Shown: one piece after another, positions 1-10,600 of the stretch
Layout: each line of letters starts with the position of its first letter
Position numbering within the stretch: position 1 is the stretch's first letter
Assembly: GCF_964656455.1 (NCBI RefSeq)
Contig: NC_135715.1
Location: 82,872,414-82,936,413 of the forward strand
DNA from: Halichoerus grypus
Lineage: Eukaryota; Chordata; Mammalia; Carnivora; Phocidae
Reading direction: 5' to 3'
DNA length: 64,000 bases
Position numbers and translations under genes: made by a program
The notes under the pieces: model-generated
What the model saw: the letters and a program-made list of their open reading frames with translations, nothing else
Told to the model about the DNA's origin: nothing
Databases searched by the model: none

Positions 1-345
1 CTTTTTAGAACTGAATAAAAATACCAGGTCTGCTATAGGGTCTGGATGAGGTTTGGACCTACTAACAGCAGGATGGCCTCATTCCACCTAGGACCAGCCT
101 TATAAATAAAGTAAGAGGTGGCCATTTACATGGTACTCAATAAAATAGGCTTGATAACTCCTAAAATCTCTCTTCGTAGAGCCTCATTATTCTGAGATCT
201 GATACTTTTATTCCAGAATCCGTTTCCTTGCCTTTTTCAGCTCCTAGTGACAGCCTGAATTCCTAGGCCTATGACCTGCTCCATCTTTAAAAGCATTACT
301 TCATTTCTGCCTTCAGCATTACACAGTCTCCTCCTCTGATCCTCC
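1..345. other. Non-repetitive or unrecognised sequence
   Basis: No ORF, RNA gene or recognisable repeat was seen here. Base composition is ordinary for mammalian non-coding DNA. It may be the degraded left part of the LTR-like repeat that follows. Confidence 0.4.
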
Positions 346-540
346 TTCATCCCCCTGAGAAGGCCCATGGTGATTACATTGGGCCCACCTGGATGATCCA
401 GGGTGAGCTCCCCATCACAACATCCTGAACATAATCATATCTGCAAAGTCCCTTTTGCCATAAAAGGTGACATTCACAGGTCCTGGATATTAGGATATGA
501 ACACCATGGGAGTTATTATTCAGCCTACACAGAAGGTATT
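346..540 (+). mobile_element. Old LTR-like interspersed repeat fragment
   Basis: The stretch has the wording of a common ancient mammalian repeat: GTGATTACATTGGGCCCACC, then CATCTGCAAAGTCCCTTTTG, then an end close to TTATTCAGCCTAC. A related but more diverged copy lies at about 46990-47430. It is probably a non-coding LTR relic of the MaLR/ERVL type. Family assignment is tentative and no coding capacity is visible. Confidence 0.5.
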
Positions 541-2165
541 TTACAGATGTGATAAACTGTCTAATTCATGGTTTAGAAAGATCTGTCTGGCAACAGAGTG
601 AGAAGAGTAAGGCTGGAGGCCTACAGAGTACTTTGGAAGCTGCTAGTAATGAGAGGGTACACCTGGATCAGTGGCAATGGGACAAAGAAGAGGATTTATG
701 TGGAGCGCTCAGGACGTATAACCAGACTTGGAGCCAGTTAGGATGTGGGATGAATGAGAGAGGAGGTCTAGAAGGGCTCAGGGTTTCTGTGCTCATCAGT
801 TTGCTCAATGATGATATGATTGATGAATAAGGAATACAGAAGAGGCAGAGAGAGGTTACTGTGCTTGTTTGGAACCTGACTTTGAGGTGTCTATAAGATA
901 AGCAGTGAGCCCTGGTAGGCAATTAGGTCTGCAGGTCTGGAGAGGAAGGTGGTGACAGCTATTTTGTGTGCTGAGCACACAGGCAGCGCTTGAAGCCACA
1001 GTAGACCAGATGACCCAGGGGCTGTGTCTAGAATTAGAAAGAGCATAGAAGCTGCCTGGGGGGACAATGGCTTCCACAGTTAGGGAGAAATAAGGGTGTG
1101 AGAGGAAGCCAGAGAGGCAGGGGGAGCACCGGCAGAGTACGTCCTATGTTGGAGCAGAGAGTTGATGCATTTGCACTCAAACAGAGCCCTTTCTCCCCTG
1201 AGAAATGGCCACTTCTTATCAAGTGAAACCCTGTAAGAAAAGGGTAGAAATGGTTCTGTGTATTGCTTGTTGACCTTGGGGGCCAGGGGCTCTTGCTGGG
1301 AACTGGATTGTTTTGTGGACATTAGGTGCATGCAGACATAGAAGGAACTGAGTGAGGCCCCCTCACTGGAACTAGTCATAGCTAATGGGACCCATTTTGC
1401 TCTCAGTCTTGCCCTGGCAACAACTGAAAAGCTCTATTATTTGCCTTTCCGGGCACATTCACTGAAGAGGCTCAAGGTTTTGGTGCAATGCAAAAGTCTC
1501 CTGCCTCTGAGAACAATAGTCAAACTCTTCAGTCATTCCCATACAAGGGCCTTGTATAGAAATACTTCTGCGGGAGAAATCAGTGGCCTTCGAGACTGTG
1601 TCTTCTATATGTGTTGCTGCTTTTCCCTCATGCAGCTTCCTCCCCAGCCCTGGCAAAGGAGGAGATAAGAGGATGGAGCAGGTGAATGTTGGCAAAATGT
1701 GTAAAGCCAAGGCCTAACAGGAGAGGTGAGACTTAACATGGCCCCTGAGAATAGGATAGGACTTTTGGTAGAACTGGGTGGTCAGGAAGGGGTACATTTC
1801 AGATGGAGGGATGGGCATGTTAAGATGGAAAAGCAGAAGAGAGCACGAAATGTATAGGGGCAGGGCCCAGAGACTGGCTTAGCTGGAGGGAGTGCATCCC
1901 TGGGCTTTGAGCTGCCAGGACACTGTCCTGGAGAGGAGATAGAGAAGGGGCTCTCTGGCCTTGCTCCTTCCTCTAGAACAGAGCAATGCTTCATGTTTGA
2001 ATGGTTCTTATTTTCTTGTGTCCATTCCCATGTAATCCTCTCAGAAATGTGTGCATTGAGGTGAGTGAATTAAACAAGCGCCCAAAGTCATGGCAGTCTT
2101 AGTCAGTTCCAAGATGGAAACTGAGGGAGAGGAAACTATTTGGTTGCTACTTACATGTCAGATGT
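541..2165. other. Non-repetitive sequence without a supported gene
   Basis: Short ORFs up to about 100 codons occur in several frames on both strands and overlap each other. None shows a recognisable domain, a good start context or plausible splice signals. No SINE, L1 or simple repeat was recognised. The sequence could be intronic or intergenic, and conserved non-coding elements cannot be excluded by eye. Confidence 0.5.
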
Positions 2166-2169
2166 CTAA

Positions 2170-2300
2170 ACACAGGTTGTCATTTAATCGTCGGCTCTCC
2201 TAGGACAAGTGCTGTCAGCCTTATTTTGTAGATGAGGAACAGAGGCTCCGAGGAGGAAGTACCTGGTCTTAGGTAGCACTGTAGTAGGCATTAGAGTAAG
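2170..2300 (-). mobile_element. MIR SINE relic, antisense
   Basis: The + strand reads like the reverse complement of MIR: CATTTAATC, then TTATTTTGTAGATGAGGAAC, CAGAGGCTC and a degraded 'acctggtcttaggtagc'. MIR is an ancient tRNA-derived SINE. The copy is strongly diverged and boundaries are approximate. Confidence 0.6.
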
Positions 2301-2854
2301 GGTGGGGAGCTCCCCAGAAGCATGTCTGCAGCCATGCAATATCAGAGGGAGAGGAACTCTGAAGACATTACCACATGACAGTCACTTGACTTTATTAATG
2401 AAAGACCACAGTTCCTAAAGGGACCCAAGGTGCCCAGCCAGATGGTGGGAGAGCTGGGGCACAAGTCACCTTTCCCAGCCCTATACTGGCCTACAAGGAA
2501 CTTTTCTATACCTCAGCTTCCTGCACTTGGACCTTTGAAATGTCCCCTAGTCTGTAGAAGAAACATCGGTTTAACCTTATGGCATTTTCCAAAATTATTT
2601 GATTGTCAATCTCATCATTTGCCTTCCAAATCCTGTGGATCCTGCTTCAGGAGATGCTTCATGCCAGCAATCTGGGAAACTTAGGTCCACTCCCCCAGAT
2701 CCTGGGAAGACCCTCCGACTTCTTGTTAATTAAAAATCAACTTGACTCATTGCCTTATGGTTCTGTCACCACTGGAGCACTGTCTCCCTGGCTTTAATGT
2801 TAATTCTTCCTTCTGAAAATCCACAAAACAGGTTGGGCATAGAAAATGGTGAAA
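2301..2854. other. Non-repetitive sequence
   Basis: No gene, RNA gene or recognisable transposable element was seen. Two ORFs of 64-84 codons overlap in different frames and have no family resemblance. Confidence 0.4.
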
Positions 2855-3005
2855 TGTGTTTTCAGATCTTGGTGCATTACCTGTCAGCTGTGTCACCTTA
2901 GGTGAGTACTTAACCTGGCAGAGCACAAAGTGCGTATCTGTAAAATGGAGTAATGGTGCCTTGCAAGGCTGCTCTGCAGTTGACATAAGAATAGGCAGTG
3001 CACCT
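2855..3005 (+). mobile_element. MIR SINE relic, sense
   Basis: MIR core wording is visible: CAGCTGTGTCACCTTAGGTGA, degraded 'tacttaacct', and GTATCTGTAAAATGGAGTAATGG. The order matches sense MIR (tRNA-like part first). The copy is old and partial. Confidence 0.65.
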
Positions 3006-4043
3006 AGTAGGAAGGGAACTGCTATTCCTTTCTCTGCAGGGAATAGGCTTAGCTTTCTAAAAATGGCTTCAAGCCTGTTTCAAGTTGTTCACCTTGTTGT
3101 TAAAGGTTAATGGGTCTTCCCCTGCTGGTTATCAAAACACAGAGCTCAAGCTTCTGGGAGAAGCTGGGGAGGGTACGCCATGCCAGCCTTGCACCAAGCA
3201 CACCCCAGTATGTAAGCCTTGCTTTCAAAGACTTCTTTAGTCTAGAACCTGCCCTAGAAGAAACCATGGTTTTTATACTAAAACTAGAAATGTGTGATTG
3301 ACAGTAGATGAAATTTTGAAATCGAGATTGTCTTGGGAAACCTGGCTCTGTTGGCATCTTGTACTCACAGGCTGTTCAGTCCTAAAGCAAAACCCCTTCT
3401 GGTTCCCCCATCAAGGCCTCTTGTCAGCAGACATTACTCCAGAGCTTGGCTCCTCCTATTTCCCAGCTTTCTTCTTTGAGCTGCTTTGAGCTGAATTATA
3501 CCAATTGTGTGTCCCTTCCCCATGACCACTGGGTACAATTGCAAATCTTACTGCTGGCAAGTTCTTTTGTCTGATGTCTGCAAGGTTCTTAATGGGATTT
3601 CTAATGGAGTCACTCAGAAAGGAGACTGTCTTTCTGCCAGCTTCTTATGAGAGGGAAGAATTTCCCTGTTGTTTGGGGATTATGGGTTACAAGGAGATAC
3701 AAAAGAGTAGAGGAGAAAGAATGGCCTGGGATATCAATGCCATATGTGTAAAACGGGAGCACCAGCACCTCACAGGGCTGTGGTACAATTTGATGGGATG
3801 GGGTCAGGCCTCCATGGTAGCCCACCTTTGAAGAGCGGAGGCCGCTTCTATTAGGCTGCCCACGGGCACCTCCCAGCTTGCAGCTGATCCATCTGCTCAC
3901 CTGTGGCCACACATGCACGTGCTCCGTATTAGCTTGCAGAGCACACTTTAAAGAATCTTAAGGCGGCAAAGTCCAAGTCAGATGACTAATATAGGGCTAA
4001 CTGTGGGCACTAACTTTCTTTTTGTTGCCTTTCTTAATCTTCA
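3006..4043. other. Non-repetitive sequence with a weak MIR-like trace
   Basis: Mostly unassigned. Around 3740-3800 the words 'gtgtaaaacgggagcacc' and 'cctcacagggctgtgg' resemble the middle of a MIR, too weakly to call separately. Short ORFs (63-102 codons) overlap on both strands and none looks real. Confidence 0.4.
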
Positions 4044-4258
4044 GAGGAATGGGCACACAAAGGCTTGGAGCCAAACTGCCTGGGTTTAAATCCTGACTCA
4101 CCACTTCCTAGCTGATGTGACCATGACCAAGTTACTTGATTTCTCTGTGCCCCATTTTCATCTTCTGTAAAATGAGGATATAGTGCCTACCTCATCTGGC
4201 TGTCATGAGACTCGTGTAAGGTAAAGGTTCAATAAATATTATTGTCATTACTCCAATT
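4044..4258 (+). mobile_element. MIR SINE, sense, fairly complete
   Basis: This is one of the clearest MIRs in the window. It reads CTGCCTGGGTTTAAATCC, CTCACCACTTCCTAGCTG, TGTGACCATGACCAAGTTAC, CTTCTGTAAAATGAGG and ends GGTTCAATAAATATTATTG. The order from B-box-like region through core to 3' end is intact. No TSD can be seen at this age. Confidence 0.85.
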
Positions 4259-4299
4259 TTATGAAAGAAAAAAATAAGACTCAGAAATCAATACTGGTT

Positions 4300-4498
4300 G
4301 GGGCGCCTGGGTGGCTCAGTTGGTTAAGCGACTGCCTTCGGCTCAGGTCATGATCCTGGAGTCCCTGGATCGAGTCCCACAACGGGCTCCCTGCTCAGCA
4401 GGGAGTCTGCTTCTCCCTCTGACCCTCCCCCTCTCATGCTCTCTCTCTCTTTCATTCTCTCTCTCAAATAAATAAATAAAATCTTAAAAAAAAAAAAA
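4300..4498 (+). mobile_element. Can-SINE (gactgcc / ctgaccctccc subfamily)
   Basis: tRNA-Lys-derived carnivoran SINE: head GGGCGCCTGGGTGGCTCAG, pyrimidine-rich middle, AATAAA repeats and A-tail. The 17-bp TSD AGAAATCAATACTGGTT lies at 4283-4299 and 4499-4515 and is perfect, so the insertion is comparatively recent. The body belongs to the variant with 'atcctggagtccc' and 'ctgaccctccccctctcatgctc'. Confidence 0.97.
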
Positions 4499-4816
4499 AG
4501 AAATCAATACTGGTTACTCTTTACTTAGCTACTAGTGGCAGAACTAACTAGGATATATATCTGGTACAGTTATAGTCCTCTCTTTAGTATGCGGGTTCAT
4601 GGTCAAAGAAATGAATCCAAAATGGTAGGAGATCAGAAGCCTATATGGGCACTGGGCAGTGTGCGTGTGTGGTGGCAGGTGGTAAGAGTGCTCCTGGGGG
4701 TGGAATTTGGCTCAGGGATACACAGCCTTCGATTTCCAGGAGACACCCCCAGGTTCTGTGGATAACCTGATTTGATCAAGGTCCCTCTGCAGTGAAAGGA
4801 CTATTTTGGATTCCTT

Positions 4817-4831
4817 ACTGCCCCCTGGTGG
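4817..4831 (-). promoter_or_regulatory. CTCF-like binding motif, minus orientation
   Basis: The minus strand reads CCACCAGGGGGCAGT, which matches the core CTCF consensus (CCASYAGRKGGCRSY) at all 15 positions. It lies in non-repetitive DNA rather than in a SINE. CTCF binds such sites to form insulators and loop anchors. Occupancy is inferred from the motif alone. Confidence 0.6.
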
Positions 4832-4948
4832 TAACGGATAGAGTGAGGCTCTCCCTGAGAGATGAAAGCAGGAGGCTATTTTGAAATGCGCTCTCTAGAT
4901 TAATGAAGAATTTTGAACTTTTTGTTTCTCTGTTTTAGCCTTCCTGGC

Positions 4949-5030
4949 ACCTCTGGCCCAACAGCATAAATTAGTTCTGGGTTTTGTCCCCTCTGGCCCA
5001 ACAGCATATATTAGTTCTGGGTTTTGTCCC
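4949..5030 (+). repeat. 40-bp direct tandem duplication, two copies
   Basis: The unit starting CTCTGGCCCAACAGCATA at 4951 recurs at 4991 with one substitution (AAATTAG versus TATTAG) and continues through GGGTTTTGTCCC. The period is exactly 40 bp. It looks like a simple recent tandem duplication in otherwise non-repetitive DNA. Confidence 0.9.
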
Positions 5031-5180
5031 GTTATTAATTAATGAATAGCTTGCTAACTGCTTGACTCCAGTAAGTTACCAGCCTCTTGGGGATCTTCCA
5101 TCATTAAGGTCAGCCATCTCAGTCCCACTCAGAGTCAGTGGTCTATTCCAGCCTGTTCATTCTTATTTTCAGCAGACAAA

Positions 5181-5195
5181 CCACGAGGTGGCAGT
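5181..5195 (+). promoter_or_regulatory. CTCF-like binding motif, plus orientation
   Basis: CCACGAGGTGGCAGT matches the CTCF core consensus at 14 of 15 positions (G instead of a pyrimidine at position 5). It points away from the motif at 4817-4831, which gives a divergent pair about 350 bp apart. Confidence 0.5.
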
Positions 5196-5434
5196 ACAAG
5201 GGTTTGTCCTTCTGTTTTCTCCCCAGGTGATGGGAGAGTACGTCAGAGGAATCGTGGTACGTGCAGGTAGGCTCAGAGCAGAGTGCTAAAAGTTAGTCTT
5301 CTATCTCCAGGTCATGTTTCCAGCATGGCCAGGCTCAACACTCAGGCCTGAGTCCTCAACACAATTTGCCTGTATGTGTGCCTTCTCTTTCTTATATGGC
5401 AAATAGAGACAAAATTGGCTCAAACTTCCTTAAA

Positions 5435-5624
5435 GGGCACCCTGAGGAATCAGATTAGCTAGTGGGTAAGAATAAGAGTTATTTTTATAATTAAGTTAAA
5501 TTTTGGGGGGAAGTTATTATGGATTCACATACAAGTTATAATAATACAGGGAGCTGCCATGTACCTTTCACCCATTTCCCCCCAATGACAGCATCTCATA
5601 AAACGATAGCACAATATCACAACC
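5435..5624 (+). repeat. Inverted repeat arm A (source of a local inverted duplication)
   Basis: This 190-bp segment spans flanking DNA (from GGGCACCCTGAGG) and the 3' end of an old antisense L1. It recurs, reverse complemented, at 7316-7509 with about three substitutions and one 4-bp indel. Arm A is continuous with its L1 on the right, so it is the donor locus. Confidence 0.95.
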
Positions 5625-5772
5625 AGGATATTGACATTTACACCATCAAGACACGCACCACTTTCATCACCCCAAGGTTCTCTCCTATGGCTTCTTTACA
5701 GCCACACCCATGCCGCCATCTTTACCACTAATAACCACTAATCTGTTCTCCATCTCTATAATTTTTTCATTT

Positions 5773-5782
5773 CAAGAATATT
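5773..5782 (+). repeat. TSD of the U6/L1 chimera, left copy (right copy 6268-6277)
   Basis: CAAGAATATT occurs on both sides of the composite U6-L1 insert. The host L1 continues normally on both sides, so the whole 5783-6267 segment went in as one event. Confidence 0.85.
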
Positions 5783-5785
5783 ATA

Positions 5786-5881
5786 ATGCTCACTTCAGCA
5801 GCACATATACTAAAATTGGAATGACTCAGAGAAGATTAGCATACGTAAAAAAGACACATATTTCTGAAGTGTTCCATATTT
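5786..5881 (+). pseudogene. RNU6 pseudogene: U6 snRNA retropseudogene, 5' part of a U6/L1 chimera
   Basis: U6 is the spliceosomal catalytic snRNA, normally about 107 nt and made by RNA polymerase III. This copy starts at the U6 5' end (degraded GTGCTCGCTTC), keeps GCAGCACATATACTAAAATT and GAGAAGATTAGCAT, and ends GTGTTCCATATTT. The middle has a deletion and substitutions, including loss of most of the stretch after GATTAGCATGG. There is no upstream PSE or TATA arrangement, so it is not expected to be transcribed. It is joined at an A-rich stretch to an L1 3' fragment, and one TSD flanks the pair. That is the structure expected when L1 reverse transcriptase switches template from L1 RNA to U6 RNA. 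Confidence 0.92.
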
Positions 5882-6267
5882 AAAAAAAAAAGAATGTTAT
5901 ATATCTTGCCATTTGCAATGACATAGATAGAGCTAGAGAGTATTATGCTAAGTGAACTAAGTCACAGAAAGACAAATACCATATGATTTCACTCATATGA
6001 AGAATTTAAGAAACAAAATGAACAAAAGGAAAAAGAGAAAGGCAAACCAAGAACCAGGCTCTTAACTATAGAGAACACACTGATGGTTACCAGAGGGGAG
6101 TTGGCAGGGGGTCGGGGGGATGAAATAGGTGATGGGGATTAAGGAGGGCGCTTGTGATGAGCACTGGGTGTTGTATGGAAGTGTTGAGTCACTATATTGT
6201 ACACCTGAGAATAAATTAAATTGTATGTTAACTAACTGGAATTTAAATAAAAACTTTAAAAAATAAA
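5882..6267 (+). mobile_element. L1 3' fragment, 3' part of the U6/L1 chimera
   Basis: From AAGAATG and ATCTTGCCATTTGCAATGAC the sequence follows the last part of carnivore L1 ORF2 and its 3' UTR, through 'gatttcactcatatgaag' and 'gagcactgggtgttgtatgg', to an AT-rich tail near 6260. It is in sense orientation, opposite to the host L1. It contains no complete ORF. Confidence 0.9.
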
Positions 6268-7315
6268 CAAGAATATTCTATAAATGGATTCATACAGTAT
6301 GTAATACTTTAGCTTTGGATTTTTTTCACTTAGCGTAATTCTCTGCATATGCATCCAAGCTGTGTGTATATCCATGGCTGGTACTTCATTGGATGGATGT
6401 ACCAGTTTGTCTAACTATTCACTTGTTGAAGGACATCCAGGCCATTTCCAGTTTTGACCTATTGTGAATATTAAGCTATTTTGAATTTTAGCTATTGTGA
6501 ATAAAGTTGCTATGGCATTCATGTACAGGTTTTTGTATAAATGTAAGTTTTCATTTCCCTGGGATAAAGGCCCAAAAGTGCAATTGCTAGGTTTTATGGT
6601 AGTTTGTGTTTTTTGATTGATGGGTCCATTTCATCTAAGTTGTCAAATTTATATGTATAGCATTATTGGTAGTATTCTTATCCTTTTAATACCTGCAGGG
6701 TCCCCTGTTTCATTTCTGATATCGATAATTTGTGTCTTCTCTCTTTTTTCTTTGTCAGGCCAACTAGAGCTTGGTCAATTTTATTGACTTTTTAAAGAAT
6801 CAGCTCTTTACTTCATTGATTTTTCTCTGCTCTTTTTGTTTCTACTTCATTGATTTCCGCTCATTATTATTTATTTCCTTCTGCTTGTTTTAGACTTAAT
6901 TTGCTCTTTTTAACTAGGTTCTTGAGATGGAACGTAGGTTATAGGTTGAGACTTCCTTTTTTCCTAATGTATTCATTTACTGCTATAAATTTCCCTCTCA
7001 GCATGACTTTAGCTGTGTCCCACAATTTTTTATATGTTGCACTTTCATTTTCATTTGGTTAATTGTTTTTTTTACATTTCCCTTGAAACGTCCTCTTTGA
7101 CCTTGGATTATCTAGACATGTATTTTGTTTCCAAGTGTTTGGATTGTCCTGTTCTTTCTTTTATTATTATTTTTTAAATTCTTTATTTAAATTCAATTCA
7201 GTTAACATATACTGTATTATTAGTTTCAGAGGTAGAATTTAGTGATTCATCAGTTGCATATAATACCCACTGCTCATTACATCAAGTGCCCTCCTTAATG
7301 CCCATCACCCAAATG

Positions 7316-7509
7316 GGTTGTGATATTGTGCTATCGTTTTACGAGATGCTGTCATTGGGGGAAAATGGGTGAAAGGTACATGGCAGCTCCCTGTATTATT
7401 TCTTATAACCTGTATGTGAATCCATAATAACTTCCCCCCAAAATTTAACTTAATTATAAAAATAACTCTTATTCTTACCCACTAGCTAATCTGATTCCTC
7501 AGGGTGCCC
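7316..7509 (-). repeat. Inverted repeat arm B (inserted copy)
   Basis: This is the reverse complement of 5435-5624, about 98% identical, placed inside the 3' UTR of the antisense L1. It replaces about 10 bp of L1 sequence between CCCATCACCCA and ACCCACCACCC, with a short AAATGG filler on its left. Arm B keeps a 4-bp AGAA that arm A lacks. Confidence 0.95.
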
Positions 7510-7619
7510 CACCCACCACCCTTCCAGCAACTCTCAGTTTGTTTCCTAGAATTAAGTGTCTCTTATGGCTTTTCTTCCTATTTTCATATTATTTTATTTC
7601 TCCTTGCCTTCCCCTATGT

Positions 7620-10600
7620 TCATCTGTTTTGTTTCTTAAATTCCACATGAGTGAAATCATATGATATGTGTCTTTCTCTGACTGCCTTATTTTGCTTAGC
7701 ATAATACCCCCTAGTTCCATCCACATGCTTGCAAATGGCAAGATTTCATTCTTTTTGGTGGCTGAGTAATATTCCATTGTGTATATATACCACTTCTTTA
7801 TTGATCCATCTGTTGATAGGCATCTGGGCTCTTTCCATAGTTTGGCTATTGTGGACATTGCTGCTATAAACATTGGGATGCACGTGCCCCTTCGGATCAC
7901 TACATTTGTATCTTTGGGGTAAATACCTAGTAGTGCAATTGCTGGGTCATAGTGTATCTCTATTTTTAACTTTCTGAGGAATCTCCGTACTGTTTTCCAG
8001 AGTGTCTGTACCAGCTTGCATTCCCACCAATGGTATAAGAGGGTTCCCCTTTCTCCTCATCCTTGCCAACATAGTTGTTTCCTGACATTAATTTTAGCCA
8101 TTCTGATAGATGTGAGGTGGTATCTCATTGTGGTTTTGATTTGTATTTGCCTGATACCGTGATGTTGAGCATTTTTTCATGTGTGTGTTGGCCATTTGTC
8201 ATATGTCTTCTTTGGAGAAATGTCTCTTCGTGCCTTCTGCCCATTTCTTGATTGGATTTGTTGTTTTTTGGGTGTTAAGTTTGATAAGTTCTTTATAGAT
8301 GTTGAACACTAGCCCTTTATCTGTCTTATCTGTCTTATATCTTTTATGTCATTTGCAAACATCTTCTCCCATTCTGCAGGTTGTCTTTTAGTTTTGTCAA
8401 CTGTTTCCTTTGCTCTGCAAAAGCATTTTATCTGGATGAACTCCCAATAGCTCATTTTTGCTTTTGTTTCCCTTGCCTTTGGAGACGTGTCTAGCAAGAA
8501 GTTGAGGCAGCTGGGGTAAAAAAGGTTGCTGCCTGTGTTCTTCTCTAGGATTTTGATAGATTCCTGTCTCACATTTAGGTCTTTCATCCATTTTGAGTCT
8601 GTTTTTTTCTGTATGTGTAAGAAAGTGGTCCAATTTCATTCTTCTACATGTGGCTGTCCAATTTTCCCAACACCATTTGTTGAAGAGACTGTCTTTTTTC
8701 CATTGGATATTCTTTCCTGCTTTGTTGAAGATTAGCTGACCATAGAGTTATGGGTCTATTTCTGGGTTTTCTATTCTATTCCATTGATCTATGTGTCTGT
8801 TTTTGGGATGATTACAGCTTTGTACTACAGCTTAAAGTCCAGAATTGTGATGTCTCCAGCTTTGGTTTTCTTTTTCGGGATTACTTTGGCTATTTAGGGT
8901 CTTTTGTAGTTCCATACAAATTTTAGGATTTTTCCAACTTGGTGAAAAATGCTGATATTTGATATGGATTGCACTGAAGGTGTAGATTGCTTTGAGTAGC
9001 ATAGACATTTTAACAATATTTGTTCTTCCAACCCATGAGCATGGAATATTTTTCCATTTCTCTGTTTCTTCCTCAATTTCTTTCATAAGTGTTCTGTAGT
9101 TTTCAGAGTACAGATCCTTTGCCTCTTTGGTTAGGTTTATTCCTAGGTATCTTATGGTTTTGGGTGCAACTATAAATGGGATAGATTCCTTGATTTCCCT
9201 TTCTTCTGCCTCATTGTTAGTGTATAGAAATGCAACTGACTTCTGTGCATTTATTTTATATCCTGCCACTTTGCTGAATTCCTGAATGAGTTCTAGCAAT
9301 TTTGGGGTTGAGTCTTTTGGGTTTTTAACGTAGAGTATCATGTCATCTGTAAAGAGTGAATGTTTGACTTCTTCTTTGCTGATTTGGATGCCTTTTATTT
9401 CTTTTTGTTGTCTGATTGCTGAGGCTAGGACATCCAGTACTATATGGAAAAACAGTGGTGAGTGGACATCCCTATCAAGTTCCTGACCTTAGGGGAAAAG
9501 CTCTCAGTTTTTCCCTATTTAGGATAATATTCACTGTGGGTTTTTTGTATATGGCTTTTATGATATTGAGGTATGTTCCCTCTTATCATTACACTGTGAA
9601 GAGTTTTAATCAAGAAAAGATGCTGTATTTTGTCAAATGCTTTTTTGGCATCTATTGAGAGGATCATATGGTTCTTGTCCTTTCTTTTATTAATGTGGTG
9701 TATCACATTGATTGATTTGCAGATGTTGAACCATTAGCCCAGAAATTAATCCTACTTGGTTGTGGTGAATAATCCTTTTAATGTACTATTGGATCCTATT
9801 AGCTAGTATCTGGATGAGAATTTTTGCATCCCTGTTCATCAGGAATATTGGTGTAATTCTCCTTTTTAGTGGGGGTCCTTGTCTGGTTTTGAGATCAAAG
9901 TAATGCTTGTCTTGTAGAAGGAATTTGAAGTTTTCTATTTTCATTTCTATTTTTTGGAACAGTTTCAAAAGAATAGGTATTAATTCTTCTTTAAATGTTT
10001 GGTAGGAATCTGCTGGGTGGCCATCTGGTCCTGCACTCTTACTTCTTGAGAGACTTTTGATTACTGATTCAATTTCTTTGCTGGTTATAGGTCTGTTCAG
10101 GTTTTCTATTTCTTCCTGTTTCAGTTTTGGTAGTTTACATGTTTCTAGGAATGCATCCATTTCTTCCAGATTGCCAAATTTGTTGGCATATAATTGCTCA
10201 TAATATTCTCTTATAATTATTTGTATTTTTTTGATGTTGATTGTGATCTCTATCCTTTCATTCATGATTTTATTTATGTGGGTCATTTCTCTTTTCTTTT
10301 CAATAAGTTTGGCTAGGGGGTTATTGATCTTACTAATTATTACAGAGAACCAGCTCCTAGTTTCATTGATCTACTGGGTTTTTTTTATTTCTACATCACT
10401 GATTTCTACTCTAATCTTTATTGTTTCTCTTCTCCTGCCGGATTTAGACTTTATTTGCTGTTATTTATCCAGCTCCTTTAGGTGTAAGGTTAGGTTTTGT
10501 ATTTGAGACTTTTCTTGTTTCTTAAGGAAGACTTTATTGCTATATGCTTCCCTTTTAGGACTGCCTTTGCTGCATCCCAAAGGTTTTGGACTTTCTTGTT

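Larger units (their letters stand above)
4499..5434. other. Non-repetitive sequence with CTCF-like motifs
   Basis: No coding exon or transposon was recognised. The stretch holds two CTCF-like motifs and a 40-bp tandem duplication, each listed separately. The 75-76 codon ORFs here show no family features. Confidence 0.5.
5465..7158 (-). mobile_element. Old L1 (L1M-like), antisense, internally deleted
   Basis: The + strand carries the reverse complement of an old L1 3' UTR ('acagggagctgccatgtacc', 'cacaaccaggatattgac', 'aaccactaatctgttctcc'), then ORF2 3' sequence. Near 6605 it jumps to the middle of ORF2 (reverse complement of the region around residues 260-400). All frames are broken. A U6/L1 chimera is inserted at 5783-6267. 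The right end abuts the next L1. Confidence 0.8.

Noticed and set aside
549..830. ORF of 93 codons near the left end
   Set aside because: It overlaps other ORFs on the opposite strand, has no domain and no splice context, and looks like chance.
7159..7171. TTTTATTATTATT as TSD of the decayed L1
   Set aside because: Kept only as a hint: it is low complexity, and the two flanks belong to different old L1 regions, so chance is likely.
8826..9341. 169-codon ORF with RT-like sequence
   Set aside because: It is a surviving piece of the decayed L1 ORF2, covered by the ORF2 remnant entry, and not a separate gene.
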